From the NCBI RefSeq assembly GCF_000092865.1, contig NC_014151.1, positions 2,418,001-2,482,000 of the forward strand: 64,000 nt of DNA. The letters are read 5' to 3'. Position 1 is the stretch's first letter; every line of letters begins with the position of its first letter. This DNA comes from Cellulomonas flavigena DSM 20109 (GTDB lineage: Bacteria > Actinomycetota > Actinomycetes > Actinomycetales > Cellulomonadaceae). The position numbers and the translations under genes are program-made. This document shows positions 39,010 to 49,110 of the stretch, in pieces. The notes beneath the pieces were generated by a model that saw nothing but the letters and a program-made list of their open reading frames with translations, searched no databases and had not been told where the DNA came from.

Positions 39010-39896
39010 GCGGGGTCCTCCTGGGCCTCGGCCGGCGCCGCCGGCGGGACGGGCGTGGGCGTGTCGGCCGGCGCCGGGACGGCCGACCGGGGGACGGTCG
39101 CGCCGTTGAGCATCTCGTCCCACAGGTGCGGGCCGAGGTCGGGAGCCGAGCGCGGCAGCGTCGTGGGCGTCGGCTCGGGGGTCGTGGTGCTCGCGACGTC
39201 GACGACGACGGCGCTCACGTTGTCCCGGCCGCCCCGGTCGAGGGCGTCCTGGACGAGGCGCGCCGAGGCCTCCTGCGGGTCGTCCACCGACGCGAGGACG
39301 TGCGCGATCTCGTCGTCCGCCAGCTCGCGCGTGAGCCCGTCGGTGCAGATCAGCAGGCGGTCGTCGGCGCCCGCCGGGAGCAGCCAGTAGTCGGGCTCCG
39401 GCGGCTCACCGGTGCCGAGCGCGCGCGTCAGCACGTGCCGCTCGGGGTGCTTGCGCGCGGCCGTCGGGGTGATCTCGCCGGACTCCAGGAGCTCCTGGAC
39501 CACCGAGTGGTCGACGCTGACCTGCGTGAGCGCGCCCTCGGACCAGCGGTAGACGCGCGAGTCACCCACGTTGAAGACCAGCCAGTACCAGCCGCCGTCG
39601 TGCTCGGTCACGGCGACGCCCGCGACGGTCGTGCCGCCCTGGCGCCCCCCGGTGAACTCGGTGCGGATGCGCGTGGACGTGCGCGAGAAGCACGCGTGCA
39701 CGTCGTCGGACGACGCCGACGACTGCCCCGCGAGCTGCGCGAACTCCTCGACGGCGATCCGGCTCGCGAGGTCGCCGGCGTCGTGCCCACCCATGCCGTC
39801 CGCCACGAGGAAGACCGGCGGGTACGCCAGCAGCGCGTCCTCGTTCACCTCACGGACGCGTCCGCGGTCCGTCGCCGAACCCCACGACGTGCGCAC
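39006..39896 (-). CDS. PP2C-type protein phosphatase (PstP-like)
   Basis: A 296-residue metal-dependent phosphatase: SWGSATDRGRVREVNEDALL, the metal Asp in VADGMGGHDAG, GDSRVYRW, TDGLTREL and GGRDNVSAVVVD. The C-terminal 60 residues are Pro/Thr-rich with no membrane segment, unlike membrane-anchored PstP. GTG 39896 is chosen because typical homologues begin at RTSWGSATD; an in-frame GTG 87 bp upstream would add an unlike extension. It is the first gene of the array and probably reverses phosphorylation by the kinase two genes downstream. Confidence 0.9.
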   Translation of the reverse strand: MRTSWGSATDRGRVREVNEDALLAYPPVFLVADGMGGHDAGDLASRIAVEEFAQLAGQSSASSDDVHACFSRTSTRIRTEFTGGRQGGTTVAGVAVTEHDGGWYWLVFNVGDSRVYRWSEGALTQVSVDHSVVQELLESGEITPTAARKHPERHVLTRALGTGEPPEPDYWLLPAGADDRLLICTDGLTRELADDEIAHVLASVDDPQEASARLVQDALDRGGRDNVSAVVVDVASTTTPEPTPTTLPRSAPDLGPHLWDEMLNGATVPRSAVPAPADTPTPVPPAAPAEAQEDPA

Positions 39897-39985
39897 TGCA
39901 CCACCGTCCCGTCCTCGTCGCGCCACCGGCGCACATGGTGCCTCACGCGGGGCGTACGCTTCACGTGCATCCGTCCAGTTCACCC

Positions 39986-41572
39986 TCAGATGTTCAGCTG
40001 GTAGACGCCCCAGTACGCCAGGACGACCAGCAGGACCGCTGATCCTGCCAGGACTGCGAGCGCCGCGGAACGCCGGACGGCCCCCGGCGCGAGCGGCACG
40101 CCCGCGTCCCGGGCGTCGTGCGCCCGCCGCGCCAGCAGGACCGCCGTCAGGACCGCGCTGATGCCCAGGACGCGGACACCGACCCAGCCGCCCTGCACCA
40201 CCCAGGCGTTGCGCTGGTAGTCCATCGCGAGGCGTGCGACCGCCAGCAGGTACCAGACGAGTGCGCCGACGGTGGCCACGGTCGTGCCGCCGAGCGCGGC
40301 CAGGCGCCACGCGATGCCGGGTGCGAAGCGGCGCGGCAGGCGCTCCGGGTCACGACGGGCCCGCGAGCCGCCCGCCGGTCGCGCGACGCGCGCCACGCCG
40401 ACCGCGACGGCGCCCAGGAGCATGAGCGCGGGCGCGCCCACGACGAGGACGAGCAGCGCGGTGCCGTCGCGCAGCCACCGCGGCTGCGGCACGGGTCCGG
40501 CGAGATAGGTCTGGGTGGGTTCGGCGCCCGCCACGCGGGGCGCGGCGTCACCCGTGCCCGGCAGCCCGCGGACCCAGCCGGCCAGGTCGCGCAGGAACTC
40601 GGGCGTGGGGCGCCCGCCGACGCGGATGCCGTGGTCGGCACCCTCGTAGTAGCGGATCGTGACGGCGTCGTTGCCGGCCCGGGCGGCGTCGGCACGCACC
40701 TGCAGCGCGCCCTGCACGACCGGCATCGACGCGTCCGCCGTGCCGTACACCACCAGGACGGGCGCCGTGACCCGCTGCTGCCAGCGCGTCACGTCGAAGT
40801 CGGCGTACTCGAAGCCGCCGCCCGGCATCGTCATGCCCACGGCCCGTGGGATCGCGCGGAACACCGCGTGCGGCACACCGGTGTTGCGCAGGTAGGAGTC
40901 GACCGCGAACGCCGCCTGCTGGCGCGGCGGCACCACCGGTGACGACACCAGCACGAGACCCGCGAGGTCACGGTCCTCGGCCGCCATCACGGGGGCGATC
41001 CACCCGCCCTCGCTCTCGGCGTAGACGACGACCCGGTCCGGGTCGACCTCGGGACGGTCCCGCAGCAGCTCGAGCGAACGTCCGTAGTCCGCCGCCATCG
41101 CGACGTAGTCGCGGTGCCGCGTCGTGTACGTGTCCAGGCGCTTGTCGGGCACCATCGCCACGACGCCGGCCTCGGCGAGCGCCTGCGCCTGGCGGCGGAA
41201 CGCCTGGGTCGACCTGCCGGTCCCGGCGCCGTGCACGAACAGCACAGCGGGGGCGGGCTCGTCGAGGTCGAGCGGCAGGGACAGGCGCGCGCCGACGCTC
41301 GCGCCGTCGAGCGGCACCGAGACGTCGACGACCCGCACCTCGTGCGACGGCAGCTGCCGGGCACTGCCGATCGCCGTGTCGGGCGTCGCGACCTCGATGC
41401 CCTCCTCGAGCGGGGGCGGGTCCCAGTGGGGCCCCGTGACAGCGCCGACGACCGCGAGCAGGAGCGACCCCAGCGCGACGCTCGCGACCAGCCGGTACAG
41501 CGAGGAGGCGCGCGCGTTCCGCGGGCGTGCGCCGCCCGGCCGCGCGGGGCGCGCGCGTGCCGTCAGGTCCAC
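39986..41572 (-). CDS. Membrane-anchored alpha/beta hydrolase
   Basis: A 528-residue protein with an N-terminal membrane segment (about 30-50), an alpha/beta hydrolase domain (about 90-340) and five C-terminal membrane segments (about 365-528). The domain shows the oxyanion HGAGTGRS, the nucleophile elbow YAESEGGW, acid VYGTADASMP and His in GADHGIRVGG. The hydrolase face is probably outside. GTG 41572 lies one base after the era stop, so it belongs to the phoH-ybeY-CBS-era operon. The substrate is unknown; the dienelactone hydrolase/peptidase-like group is closest in style. Confidence 0.82.
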   Translation of the reverse strand: MDLTARARPARPGGARPRNARASSLYRLVASVALGSLLLAVVGAVTGPHWDPPPLEEGIEVATPDTAIGSARQLPSHEVRVVDVSVPLDGASVGARLSLPLDLDEPAPAVLFVHGAGTGRSTQAFRRQAQALAEAGVVAMVPDKRLDTYTTRHRDYVAMAADYGRSLELLRDRPEVDPDRVVVYAESEGGWIAPVMAAEDRDLAGLVLVSSPVVPPRQQAAFAVDSYLRNTGVPHAVFRAIPRAVGMTMPGGGFEYADFDVTRWQQRVTAPVLVVYGTADASMPVVQGALQVRADAARAGNDAVTIRYYEGADHGIRVGGRPTPEFLRDLAGWVRGLPGTGDAAPRVAGAEPTQTYLAGPVPQPRWLRDGTALLVLVVGAPALMLLGAVAVGVARVARPAGGSRARRDPERLPRRFAPGIAWRLAALGGTTVATVGALVWYLLAVARLAMDYQRNAWVVQGGWVGVRVLGISAVLTAVLLARRAHDARDAGVPLAPGAVRRSAALAVLAGSAVLLVVLAYWGVYQLNI

Positions 41573-41573
41573 C

Positions 41574-42494
41574 TCAGAAGCCCAGCCGGCCGAGCTGCTT
41601 GGGGTCACGCTGCCAGTCCTTCGCGACCTTCACGTGCAGGTCGAGGAAGACACGGGCACCCAGCAGCGCCTCGATCTGGGTGCGGGCGCGCGTACCGACG
41701 TCGCGCAGGCGCGCGCCACCACGGCCGATGACGATGGCCTTCTGGCTGTCACGCTCGACGAACAGGTGCACGCGGACGTCCAGCAGCGGGCGGCCGTCGG
41801 TGCCCGGGCGCTGCTCGCGCGGCACGATCTCGTCGACGACCACGGCCAGGGAGTGCGGCAGCTCGTCACGTACGCCCTCGAGGGCGGCCTCGCGGACGAG
41901 CTCGGCGACCATGACGTGCTCGGGCTCGTCGGTGAGCTCGCCCTCGGGGTACAGGGCTGGGCCCTCCGGCAGGTGCGCCACCAGCACGTCGGCGAGCGTG
42001 TCGACCTGGTAGCCGGCCTGCGAGGACACCGGCACGATGTCGGCCCAGTCCCCCAGCTGGTCGACCGCGAGCAGCTGCTCGGCGAGGCGGGCGCGCGGCA
42101 CCGTGTCGGTCTTGGTGACGATCGCGACGACGGGCGTGCCGGAGCCCCCGGGCGGCGCCAGGCGGGCCAGCTGCTCGGCGATGAACCGGTCGCCGGGCCC
42201 GATCTTCTCGTCGGCAGGCAGGCAGAAGCCGATGACGTCGACCTCGGTGAGCGTGTCGCGCACGAGGTCGTTGAGCCGCTCGCCGAGGAGCGTGCGGGGG
42301 CGGTGCAGACCGGGGGTGTCGACGAGCACGAGCTGCGCGTCCTCGCGGTGCACGATGCCGCGCACGACGTGCCGCGTGGTCTGCGGGCGGCCCGACGTGA
42401 TCGCGACCTTCTGCCCGACGAGCGCGTTGGTCAGTGTCGACTTGCCGGTGTTGGGCCGCCCGACGAGGCACGCGAAGCCGGAACGGTGGGTCAT
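41574..42494 (-). CDS. era: GTPase Era
   Basis: A 306-residue ribosome-assembly GTPase that binds 16S rRNA near its 3' end. G1 GRPNTGKST, G3 DTPGLHRPR and G4 TKTD are present; the C-terminal KH domain is marked by AIVIGRGGARLRDVG. Its ATG overlaps the stop of the CBS protein by 4 bp. It sits in the conserved order phoH-ybeY-CBS protein-era. Confidence 0.97.
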   Translation of the reverse strand: MTHRSGFACLVGRPNTGKSTLTNALVGQKVAITSGRPQTTRHVVRGIVHREDAQLVLVDTPGLHRPRTLLGERLNDLVRDTLTEVDVIGFCLPADEKIGPGDRFIAEQLARLAPPGGSGTPVVAIVTKTDTVPRARLAEQLLAVDQLGDWADIVPVSSQAGYQVDTLADVLVAHLPEGPALYPEGELTDEPEHVMVAELVREAALEGVRDELPHSLAVVVDEIVPREQRPGTDGRPLLDVRVHLFVERDSQKAIVIGRGGARLRDVGTRARTQIEALLGARVFLDLHVKVAKDWQRDPKQLGRLGF

Positions 42495-43861
42495 CGGGCG
42501 GCCTCCGAGCCGTGGTCCCGCACGGTGGGGGTGCCGCGCGACGGGGTTCCCGCGGCATGGGTGCCGCGGGCAGGTGTAGCGGGGGCGGCGTCCTCCGTGG
42601 CCTCCTCGGCCCGGTGCACGAGCACGGTCGCCAGGCGCTTGCGGCGGCCCTCGACACGTTCGGCCTCGAGCCGCAGACCGTGGATCTCACCGACGGCACC
42701 CGGGAGGGGCACCTTGCCGAGCGCCTTGGCGAGCAGACCGGCCGCGGTGTCGACGTCCTCGTCCTCGACCTCGAGGCCGAACAGGTCGCCGAGCTCGTCG
42801 CGACCCAGGCGCGCCGGGACGCGGTAGCCGCCGTCCTCGAGCTCCTCGACGACGGGCGCGCTGGCGTCGTGCTCGTCGGTGAGCTCGCCGACGATCTCCT
42901 CGAGCGCGTCCTCGATGGTCACGAGCCCGGCGATGCCGCCGTACTCGTCCACGACGAGCGCGATGTGGCTGGACCCGTCGCGCAGCTCCAGGAGCAGCTC
43001 GTCGACGGGCTTGGACTCCGGCACGTAGACCGCGGGACGCGCGAGGGACGCCGCGGGCGCGTCGAGCGGGTCGCCGTCGCCGTTGCCGTGGCCGTGACCG
43101 TGGGCGGGGATGCGGCGCACGACGTCCTTGAGGTAGAGCACCCCGACCACGTCGTCGACCGACTCCCCCACCACGGGCACGCGCGAGAAGCCGGAGCGCA
43201 GCAGCAGCGCCAGCACCTTGTGCAGGGGCGTGTCCGCCTGCGTCGTGATCATGTCCGTGCGGGGCACCATGACCTCGCGCGTGAGGGTGTCCCCGAGCTC
43301 GAGCACCGAGCGGAACATCTCGCGCTCGTTCTCCTCGATCGCGTCGGACTCGCTGACGCGCTCGACCATGTCGCGCAGCTCGGCGTCGTCCTGCTCGCTC
43401 GTGGTGGTCGCGGCCTCGCCACCGCGGCCCACGCCGCCCGCGAGCGCGGTGACGGCGAGCAGCAGACGCGACAGGTTCGCGAGCACGCCGACGGGGTGGC
43501 GCCGGCCCATGCTGCGCGGGCTGACGCGCACGAGCAGGAACGCGACGACGGCGCACGCGGCGATCGCGAGCAGCGCCGTGGCCCACCACGACAGGCTGCC
43601 GGCGCTGATGGCGAGCGTGAGGCACACGGTGGCCGTCATCTCGCCGAGGAGCCGCACGAACGACGCCGCGGCCGTGACGCGTGCCGGGTCGTCGACGAGC
43701 CGGCGCACCCGCGCGGCCGCACCGGGACGCTCGGCCTCGAGCTCGGTGACGCGGGCGCGCGTGACGCGCAGCACCGCGACCTCGCCCGCGGACAGCGCCG
43801 CGGCCAGCAGGATCCCGACGACGGCGACGGCGACGAGCAGCCCGACGGGGACGCCGCTCAT
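42491..43861 (-). CDS. Hemolysin/CorC-like membrane protein with CBS pair
   Basis: A 456-residue protein with a DUF21/CNNM-like N-terminus of three to four membrane segments, a CBS pair ([20 protein letters not shown] and [20 protein letters not shown]) and a CorC/HlyC C-terminal domain. Proteins of this type are linked to Mg2+/Co2+ homeostasis. A His/Gly/Asp-rich insertion ([12 protein letters not shown], about residue 255) lies between the CBS motifs and could bind metal. The C-terminal 35 residues are Ala/Thr/Gly-rich and unstructured. The ATG overlaps the ybeY stop. Confidence 0.9.
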   Translation of the reverse strand: MSGVPVGLLVAVAVVGILLAAALSAGEVAVLRVTRARVTELEAERPGAAARVRRLVDDPARVTAAASFVRLLGEMTATVCLTLAISAGSLSWWATALLAIAACAVVAFLLVRVSPRSMGRRHPVGVLANLSRLLLAVTALAGGVGRGGEAATTTSEQDDAELRDMVERVSESDAIEENEREMFRSVLELGDTLTREVMVPRTDMITTQADTPLHKVLALLLRSGFSRVPVVGESVDDVVGVLYLKDVVRRIPAHGHGHGNGDGDPLDAPAASLARPAVYVPESKPVDELLLELRDGSSHIALVVDEYGGIAGLVTIEDALEEIVGELTDEHDASAPVVEELEDGGYRVPARLGRDELGDLFGLEVEDEDVDTAAGLLAKALGKVPLPGAVGEIHGLRLEAERVEGRRKRLATVLVHRAEEATEDAAPATPARGTHAAGTPSRGTPTVRDHGSEAAR

Positions 43862-44310
43862 CGACCGGCCAGGAACGTCAGGAGCAGGCGACGCTGCAGC
43901 GCGAACATCTCCTTCTCCTCGTCGGGCTCGACGTGGTCGTAGCCGAGCAGGTGGAGGATGCCGTGCGTCGTCAGCAGCAGCATCTCCTCGGCCGTCGAGT
44001 GGCCCGCGGCGCGCGCCTGGGTCGCGGCGACCTCGGGGCACAGCACGACGTCGCCGAGCACACCGGGGCCGGCGGGGTCGCCCTCGCGTCCGGGTGTGAG
44101 CTCGTCCATGGGGAACGACAGGACGTCCGTGGGACCCGGCTCGTCCATCCAGCGCACGTGCAGGTCCGTCATCGTCGCCGTGTCGACCAGCCGCACGAAC
44201 AGGTCGGCCTGCGGGTGCACGTGCATCGCGTCGAGCACGTACCGCCCCAGCGCCGCGAACTCGGCCTCGTCGACCTCGACGCCCGACTCGTTGCTCACCT
44301 CGACGCTCAT
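43858..44310 (-). CDS. ybeY: Endoribonuclease YbeY (16S rRNA maturation)
   Basis: A 150-residue zinc-dependent endoribonuclease with the diagnostic motif [11 protein letters not shown] near the C-terminus and [18 protein letters not shown] earlier. It processes 16S rRNA and acts in ribosome quality control. It overlaps phoH and the CBS gene by 4 bp on each side. Confidence 0.97.
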   Translation of the reverse strand: MSVEVSNESGVEVDEAEFAALGRYVLDAMHVHPQADLFVRLVDTATMTDLHVRWMDEPGPTDVLSFPMDELTPGREGDPAGPGVLGDVVLCPEVAATQARAAGHSTAEEMLLLTTHGILHLLGYDHVEPDEEKEMFALQRRLLLTFLAGR

Positions 44311-45308
44311 GACCTGTCCCACCTCGCGTACGCGTCGATGATCTCCCCGACCAGCCGGTGCCTCACGACGTCCGACGACGTGAGGCGGCAGAACTCCACG
44401 TCGTCGACCCCGGACAGGATCTTCTCGACGACCCGCAGGCCCGACGTCGTGCTGCTCGGCAGGTCGACCTGCGTGACGTCCCCCGTCACGACGACCTTGG
44501 AGCCGAAGCCCAGGCGCGTGAGGAACATCTTCATCTGCTCGACCGACGTGTTCTGCGCCTCGTCGAGGATGATGAACGCGTCGTTGAGGGTGCGGCCGCG
44601 CATGTACGCCAGCGGCGCCACCTCGATCGTCCCGGCCTCCATGAGCCGCGGGATCGACTCCGGGTCGACCATGTCGTGCAGCGCGTCGTACAGCGGGCGC
44701 AGGTACGGGTCGATCTTGTCGGTGAGCGAGCCGGGCAGGAAGCCCAGGCGCTCGCCCGCCTCGACCGCGGGACGCGTGAGCACGATCCGGTTGACCTTGC
44801 GGGCCTGCAGCGCCTGCACGGCCATCGCCATCGCGAGGTACGTCTTGCCGGTGCCGGCCGGGCCGATCCCGAACGTCACGGTGTTCCGCTCGATCGCCTC
44901 GACGTACTCCTTCTGCCCCGCGGTCTTGGCACGGATGGTCCGTCCGCGCGACGACAGGATGTTGAACGTCAGCACGTCGGCGGGCCGCGGCGCGGCCTGC
45001 GCGCTGAGCATCACCACCGACCGGGCGACGACCTCCGGGCTCAGCGGCGTGCCGGCGGCCGCCATCTCCACGAGCTCGTCGACGAGTCGCGTCACGAGGG
45101 CGACGTCGCCGGCCGCGCCGGCGAGGGTGACCTCGTTGCCGCGCACGTGCACGTCGACGCTCGGGAAGCCGCTCTCGATGCTGCGCAGCACCTCGTCGCG
45201 CAGCCCGAGCAGCTCGACCATCGACACGTCCGACGGGACGGTGATGCGGTGCTCGATGCGTGCGTGCCGGGGTTCGGGGACGCTGGGGGCGGGGCTGGGC
45301 TCGGCCAT
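44307..45308 (-). CDS. phoH: PhoH-family ATPase
   Basis: A 333-residue P-loop protein: an N-terminal KH-like region (about residues 15-90), then Walker [12 protein letters not shown] and Walker [13 protein letters not shown]. PhoH proteins bind RNA or phosphate-stress targets, and the family is linked to YbeY. ATG 45308 is about 60 nt downstream of a TAGGAT -10 (45371-45376, minus strand). It is the first gene of phoH-ybeY-CBS-era-hydrolase. Confidence 0.95.
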   Translation of the reverse strand: MAEPSPAPSVPEPRHARIEHRITVPSDVSMVELLGLRDEVLRSIESGFPSVDVHVRGNEVTLAGAAGDVALVTRLVDELVEMAAAGTPLSPEVVARSVVMLSAQAAPRPADVLTFNILSSRGRTIRAKTAGQKEYVEAIERNTVTFGIGPAGTGKTYLAMAMAVQALQARKVNRIVLTRPAVEAGERLGFLPGSLTDKIDPYLRPLYDALHDMVDPESIPRLMEAGTIEVAPLAYMRGRTLNDAFIILDEAQNTSVEQMKMFLTRLGFGSKVVVTGDVTQVDLPSSTTSGLRVVEKILSGVDDVEFCRLTSSDVVRHRLVGEIIDAYARWDRS

Positions 45309-45492
45309 GTGCTCGGCGGGTGCCGTGCGCTCCTTCTCTCGACGCGTGTGCCCTCCTGCGGGCTCTGCCCATCCTACGGCTCCCGCGCGCGGGCACCCGG
45401 GGCACGGTGCCCGACCCGCCCGCCGGGGGGCGTCACGTGGGCCCTTCGTCACAGAGCACACCCCTCGGTGCAGCGGAACACTGGTGCGAGGA

Positions 45493-45516
45493 CGCCGTGG
45501 CAACGGAGCCACGGCG
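45493..45516 (+). other. Hairpin in the ppdK leader
   Basis: CGCCGTGGC (45493-45501) pairs with GCCACGGCG (45508-45516) over a 6-nt loop, ending about 15 nt before the GGAGG of ppdK. The rest of the 45309-45540 gap holds the divergent phoH promoter; nothing else is recognised. Confidence 0.55.
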
Positions 45517-45540
45517 GCTGCGTGCGACGGAGGAAGCCAC

Positions 45541-48255
45541 ATGGCCCGCTACGTCAAGGACTTCAGCGAGGGCGACAAGGACCAGAAGGACCTGCTCGGC
45601 GGCAAGGGCGCGAACCTGGCCGAGATGACCCGGCTCGGGCTGCCCGTGCCCCCCGGTTTCACCATCACCACGGAGGCGTGCCGCGCGTACATGCGCACCG
45701 GCGAGGTACCGCCCGAGCTGCGCGTCGAGGTCACCATGGCGGTACGCCACCTCGAGGACACGCTCGGGCGCCGCCTCGGCGACTTCCACGAACCCCTGCT
45801 GGTCTCTGTGCGCTCGGGCGCGAAGTTCTCGATGCCCGGGATGATGGAGACGGTGCTCAACGTCGGTCTCAACGACGCGTCCGTGCAGGGCCTGTCGGCG
45901 CTGTCGGGCGACGAGCGCTTCGCGTGGGACTCGTACCGCCGGCTCATCCAGATGTTCGGCCGCACGGTGCTGGACATCGACGGCGACCTGTTCGCCGACG
46001 CGCTGGACAAGGCGAAGGCCGCCCGGGGCGTCACCGCGGACGTCGACCTCGACGCCGGCGACCTGCGCGCGCTGGTCGACACGTACAAGCAGATCGTGCG
46101 CGAGGAGTCCGGACGCGAGTTCCCTCAGCACCCCCGTGAGCAGCTGGACCTGGCCATCGTGGCCGTCTTCGACTCCTGGGGCACCGACCGGGCACGGCTC
46201 TACCGCCGCAAGGAGCGCATCCCGGACGACCTGGGCACCGCGGTCAACGTGTGCTCGATGGTGTTCGGCAACCTGGGTCCGACGTCGGGCACGGGCGTCG
46301 CCTTCACGCGCGACCCCAGCAACGGCCGGCTCGGCGACTACGGGGACTACCTCGTCAACGCCCAGGGCGAGGACGTGGTCGCGGGCATCCGCAACACGCT
46401 GTCCCTGGCCGACCTGGAGGACGTCGACCCGGCCGCGTACTCCGAGCTGCGGCAGGCGATGCGCCGCCTCGAGACCCACTACCGCGACCTGTGCGACATC
46501 GAGTTCACGATCGAGCGCGGCAAGCTGTGGATGCTGCAGACCCGCGTCGGCAAGCGCACCGCACCCGCAGCCTTCCGCATCGCGTGCCAGCTCGTCGACG
46601 AGCACCTCATCACGATGGACGAGGCCCTGTCCCGGGTCACGGGCGCGCAGCTCTCGCAGCTGCAGTTCCCGCAGTTCGCCGCCGACGGCGCGGACCGGGT
46701 GCTGCTCACGAGGGCCATGCCCGCCTCACCCGGCGCGGCCGTGGGCATGGCGGTGTTCGACCCGGAGACGGCCGAGCAGTGGGCCGCCGAGGGCAAGGAC
46801 GTCATCCTGGTGCGTCGTGAGACGAACCCCGACGACCTCGGCGGCATGATCGCCGCCGTCGGCGTCCTCACGGCCCGTGGCGGCAAGACGTCGCACGCGG
46901 CGGTCGTGGCCCGCGGCATGGGCCGCACGTGCGTCGTCGGCGCCGAGGAGCTGGTCGTCGACTCGGCGGCACGCACGATGCGGACCCGCAGCGGCCGCAC
47001 GGTGGCCGAGGGTGACGTCATCGCGATCGACGGCACGAGCGGCGAGGTCTTCCTCGGCGACGTCCCCGTCGTCCCCTCGCCGGTGCAGCGCTACCTCGAG
47101 GACGGTCTCGACGTCGCCCTGGCGGAGGCGCCCGACGAGGAGACCGCCGAGCTCGTCGTGGCGGTCCACCGCATCCTCGAGCACGCCGACGAGTCCCGCC
47201 GGCTGCGCGTGCACGCCAACGCCGACACCGCCGAGGACGCCGCACGCGCCCGGAGCCTGGGCGCGCAGGGCATCGGGCTGTGCCGCACGGAGCACATGTT
47301 CCTCGGCGAACGCCGCGTGCTCGTCGAGCGCGTGGTCCTCGCGGAGGACGACGACGAGCGGCAGGCGGCGCTCGACGCGCTGCTGCCGATGCAGCGGCAG
47401 GACTTCACGGACCTGCTCGCGGCGATGGACGGGCTGCCCACGACGATCCGGCTCATCGACCCGCCGCTGCACGAGTTCCTGCCCGACCTGACGGAGCTCT
47501 CGGTGAAGGTGGCCCTGGCCGCCGAGCGGGGCAAGGTCGACGAGCACGACGTCACGCTGCTGGCGGCCGTGCGTCGCATGCACGAGGCCAACCCGATGCT
47601 CGGTCTGCGCGGCGTGCGGCTGGGGCTCGTCGTGCCCGGCCTGTTCGACCTGCAGATCCGGGCCGTGTCGGAGGCCGTGGCGGCGCGCCTCGCGGACGGC
47701 GGGCACCCGCACGCGGAGATCATGGTCCCGCTGGTCGCCTCCGTGCAGGAGCTGCGGCTCGTGCGCGACCGGGCGACGGCGATCATGGCCGAGGTGAGCG
47801 CCGAGCAGGGCGTGACGGTCGACCTGCCCGTCGGTTGCATGATCGAGCTGCCGCGTGCGGCGCTCACGGCGGACCGGCTCGCCTCGGAGGCGCAGTTCTT
47901 CTCGTTCGGCACGAACGACCTCACCCAGACGACGTGGGGCTTCAGCCGCGACGACGTCGAGGGCGCGTTCTTCCCGCAGTACACCGCGAACGGTGTGCTG
48001 TCGGTGTCGCCGTTCGAGACGATCGACGTCCGGGGTGTCGGGTCGCTCGTGCAGACCGCGGTCGAGCTCGGGCGGGCGACCCGACCCGACATCACGCTCG
48101 GCGTGTGCGGCGAGCACGGGGGCGACCCGGAGTCCATCAAGTTCTTCGACGCGATCGGGCTGAACTACGTGTCCTGCTCCCCGTTCCGCGTGCCGATCGC
48201 CCGTCTGGAGGCCGGGCGCGCAGCGGTCGAGCACGACGGCGCCGACTCGCGCTGA
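45541..48255 (+). CDS. ppdK: Pyruvate, phosphate dikinase
   Basis: A 904-residue three-domain enzyme interconverting pyruvate + ATP + Pi and PEP + AMP + PPi. The N-terminal ATP-grasp begins GGKGANLAEMTRLGLPVPPG. The phospho-histidine domain has GGKTSHAAVVARGMG with His452. The C-terminal PEP barrel includes GLCRTEHMF, FFSFGTNDLTQTTWG and LGVCGEHGGDP (catalytic Cys). ATG 45541 has a strong GGAGG; the open frame continues upstream but is not part of the protein. In actinobacteria it serves PEP-pyruvate balance, possibly with PPi-based glycolysis. Confidence 0.96.
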   Translation: MARYVKDFSEGDKDQKDLLGGKGANLAEMTRLGLPVPPGFTITTEACRAYMRTGEVPPELRVEVTMAVRHLEDTLGRRLGDFHEPLLVSVRSGAKFSMPGMMETVLNVGLNDASVQGLSALSGDERFAWDSYRRLIQMFGRTVLDIDGDLFADALDKAKAARGVTADVDLDAGDLRALVDTYKQIVREESGREFPQHPREQLDLAIVAVFDSWGTDRARLYRRKERIPDDLGTAVNVCSMVFGNLGPTSGTGVAFTRDPSNGRLGDYGDYLVNAQGEDVVAGIRNTLSLADLEDVDPAAYSELRQAMRRLETHYRDLCDIEFTIERGKLWMLQTRVGKRTAPAAFRIACQLVDEHLITMDEALSRVTGAQLSQLQFPQFAADGADRVLLTRAMPASPGAAVGMAVFDPETAEQWAAEGKDVILVRRETNPDDLGGMIAAVGVLTARGGKTSHAAVVARGMGRTCVVGAEELVVDSAARTMRTRSGRTVAEGDVIAIDGTSGEVFLGDVPVVPSPVQRYLEDGLDVALAEAPDEETAELVVAVHRILEHADESRRLRVHANADTAEDAARARSLGAQGIGLCRTEHMFLGERRVLVERVVLAEDDDERQAALDALLPMQRQDFTDLLAAMDGLPTTIRLIDPPLHEFLPDLTELSVKVALAAERGKVDEHDVTLLAAVRRMHEANPMLGLRGVRLGLVVPGLFDLQIRAVSEAVAARLADGGHPHAEIMVPLVASVQELRLVRDRATAIMAEVSAEQGVTVDLPVGCMIELPRAALTADRLASEAQFFSFGTNDLTQTTWGFSRDDVEGAFFPQYTANGVLSVSPFETIDVRGVGSLVQTAVELGRATRPDITLGVCGEHGGDPESIKFFDAIGLNYVSCSPFRVPIARLEAGRAAVEHDGADSR

Positions 48256-48263
48256 CCAGACCC

Positions 48264-48343
48264 GTGGGACGGCGGCGTACCCTCCCCGTCACGCCGCCGC
48301 TCCCACGTGCCCGTCCCCGTCCGGCTCCGGCCGGGCGGGGACG
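48264..48343. terminator. Two consecutive hairpins between ppdK and rsmE
   Basis: Hairpin one: GTGGG (48264-48268) and GGCGGCGT (48271-48278) pair with ACGCCGCC (48291-48298) and CCCAC (48302-48306). Hairpin two: CGTCCCCG (48312-48319) with CGGGGACG (48336-48343). They separate the convergent ppdK and rsmE and can work in both directions. Confidence 0.75.
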
Positions 48344-48351
48344 TCGTGCGT

Positions 48352-49110
48352 TCAGGCCCAGCGACCCAGGCGGTCGGCGAGCACCGCGAGCGCGACCGGC
48401 CCGGCGGTCGACGTGCGCAGCACGTGCGGCCCGAGGCGCGCGACGGCCGCACCGGCCGCGGTGAGCGCCGCGACCTCGCGGTCGCTGATGCCCCCCTCGG
48501 GCCCGACGACGACGAGCACCTCGCCGCCCGCGGGCAGCGCGATGTCGCGCAGCGGGGTCGCCGCGGTCTCGTGCAGCACGACCGCCACGCCACCGGCGGC
48601 GACGACGGCACCGACGCGCGCCACGAGCGCCGCGTGGTCGAGCGCGTGCTCGACCTGCGGCATCCGCGCGCGGCGTGCCTGCTTGGTCGCGGTACGGACC
48701 GTGCCGATCCAGCGCGCCCGGCTCTTCTGCGCGCGCTCACCGCGCCACACGACGATCGAGCGCTCGGCCTGCCACGGCACGACGACGTCGACGCCCACCT
48801 CGGTGGCCGCCTCGATCGCCATCTCGTCGCGGTCGCCCTTCGCCAGGGCCTGGACGAGCACGAGCCGCGGCTCGGGCGCAGGCTCGACGACCACCTCGTC
48901 GACGTCGAGGCGGACGCCCTCCGGCCCGACCGCGCGCACGCGTGCCACGAGACGCACGCCCGCGCCGTCGACGACGTCGACACGCTCCCCCGGCCCGCGA
49001 CGCTGCACGACGCCGGCGTGGCGGCCCTCGCTGCCGTCGAGCAGGTACTCCCCGCCGGCACGGACGTCGGCGAGCAGGCCCGGCTCGACGACGAAGACCG
49101 GTGCGCTCAC
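48352..49110 (-). CDS. rsmE: 16S rRNA (uracil-1498-N3)-methyltransferase RsmE
   Basis: A 252-residue SPOUT methyltransferase with an N-terminal PUA-like domain (DGSEGRHAGVVQRRGPGERV) and the knot motif VGPEGGISDREV followed by RLGPHVLRTSTAG. GTG 49110 overlaps the dnaJ stop by 4 bp. It forms the hrcA-dnaJ-rsmE group found in many Gram-positives. Confidence 0.95.
   Translation of the reverse strand: MSAPVFVVEPGLLADVRAGGEYLLDGSEGRHAGVVQRRGPGERVDVVDGAGVRLVARVRAVGPEGVRLDVDEVVVEPAPEPRLVLVQALAKGDRDEMAIEAATEVGVDVVVPWQAERSIVVWRGERAQKSRARWIGTVRTATKQARRARMPQVEHALDHAALVARVGAVVAAGGVAVVLHETAATPLRDIALPAGGEVLVVVGPEGGISDREVAALTAAGAAVARLGPHVLRTSTAGPVALAVLADRLGRWA

Noticed and set aside
43933..45540. Plus-strand frame open upstream of ppdK, giving an apparent 1440-residue protein
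   Set aside because: Conserved PPDK sequence begins at ATG 45541 with GGAGG before it. The upstream part lies antisense to ybeY and phoH, which have clear motifs.
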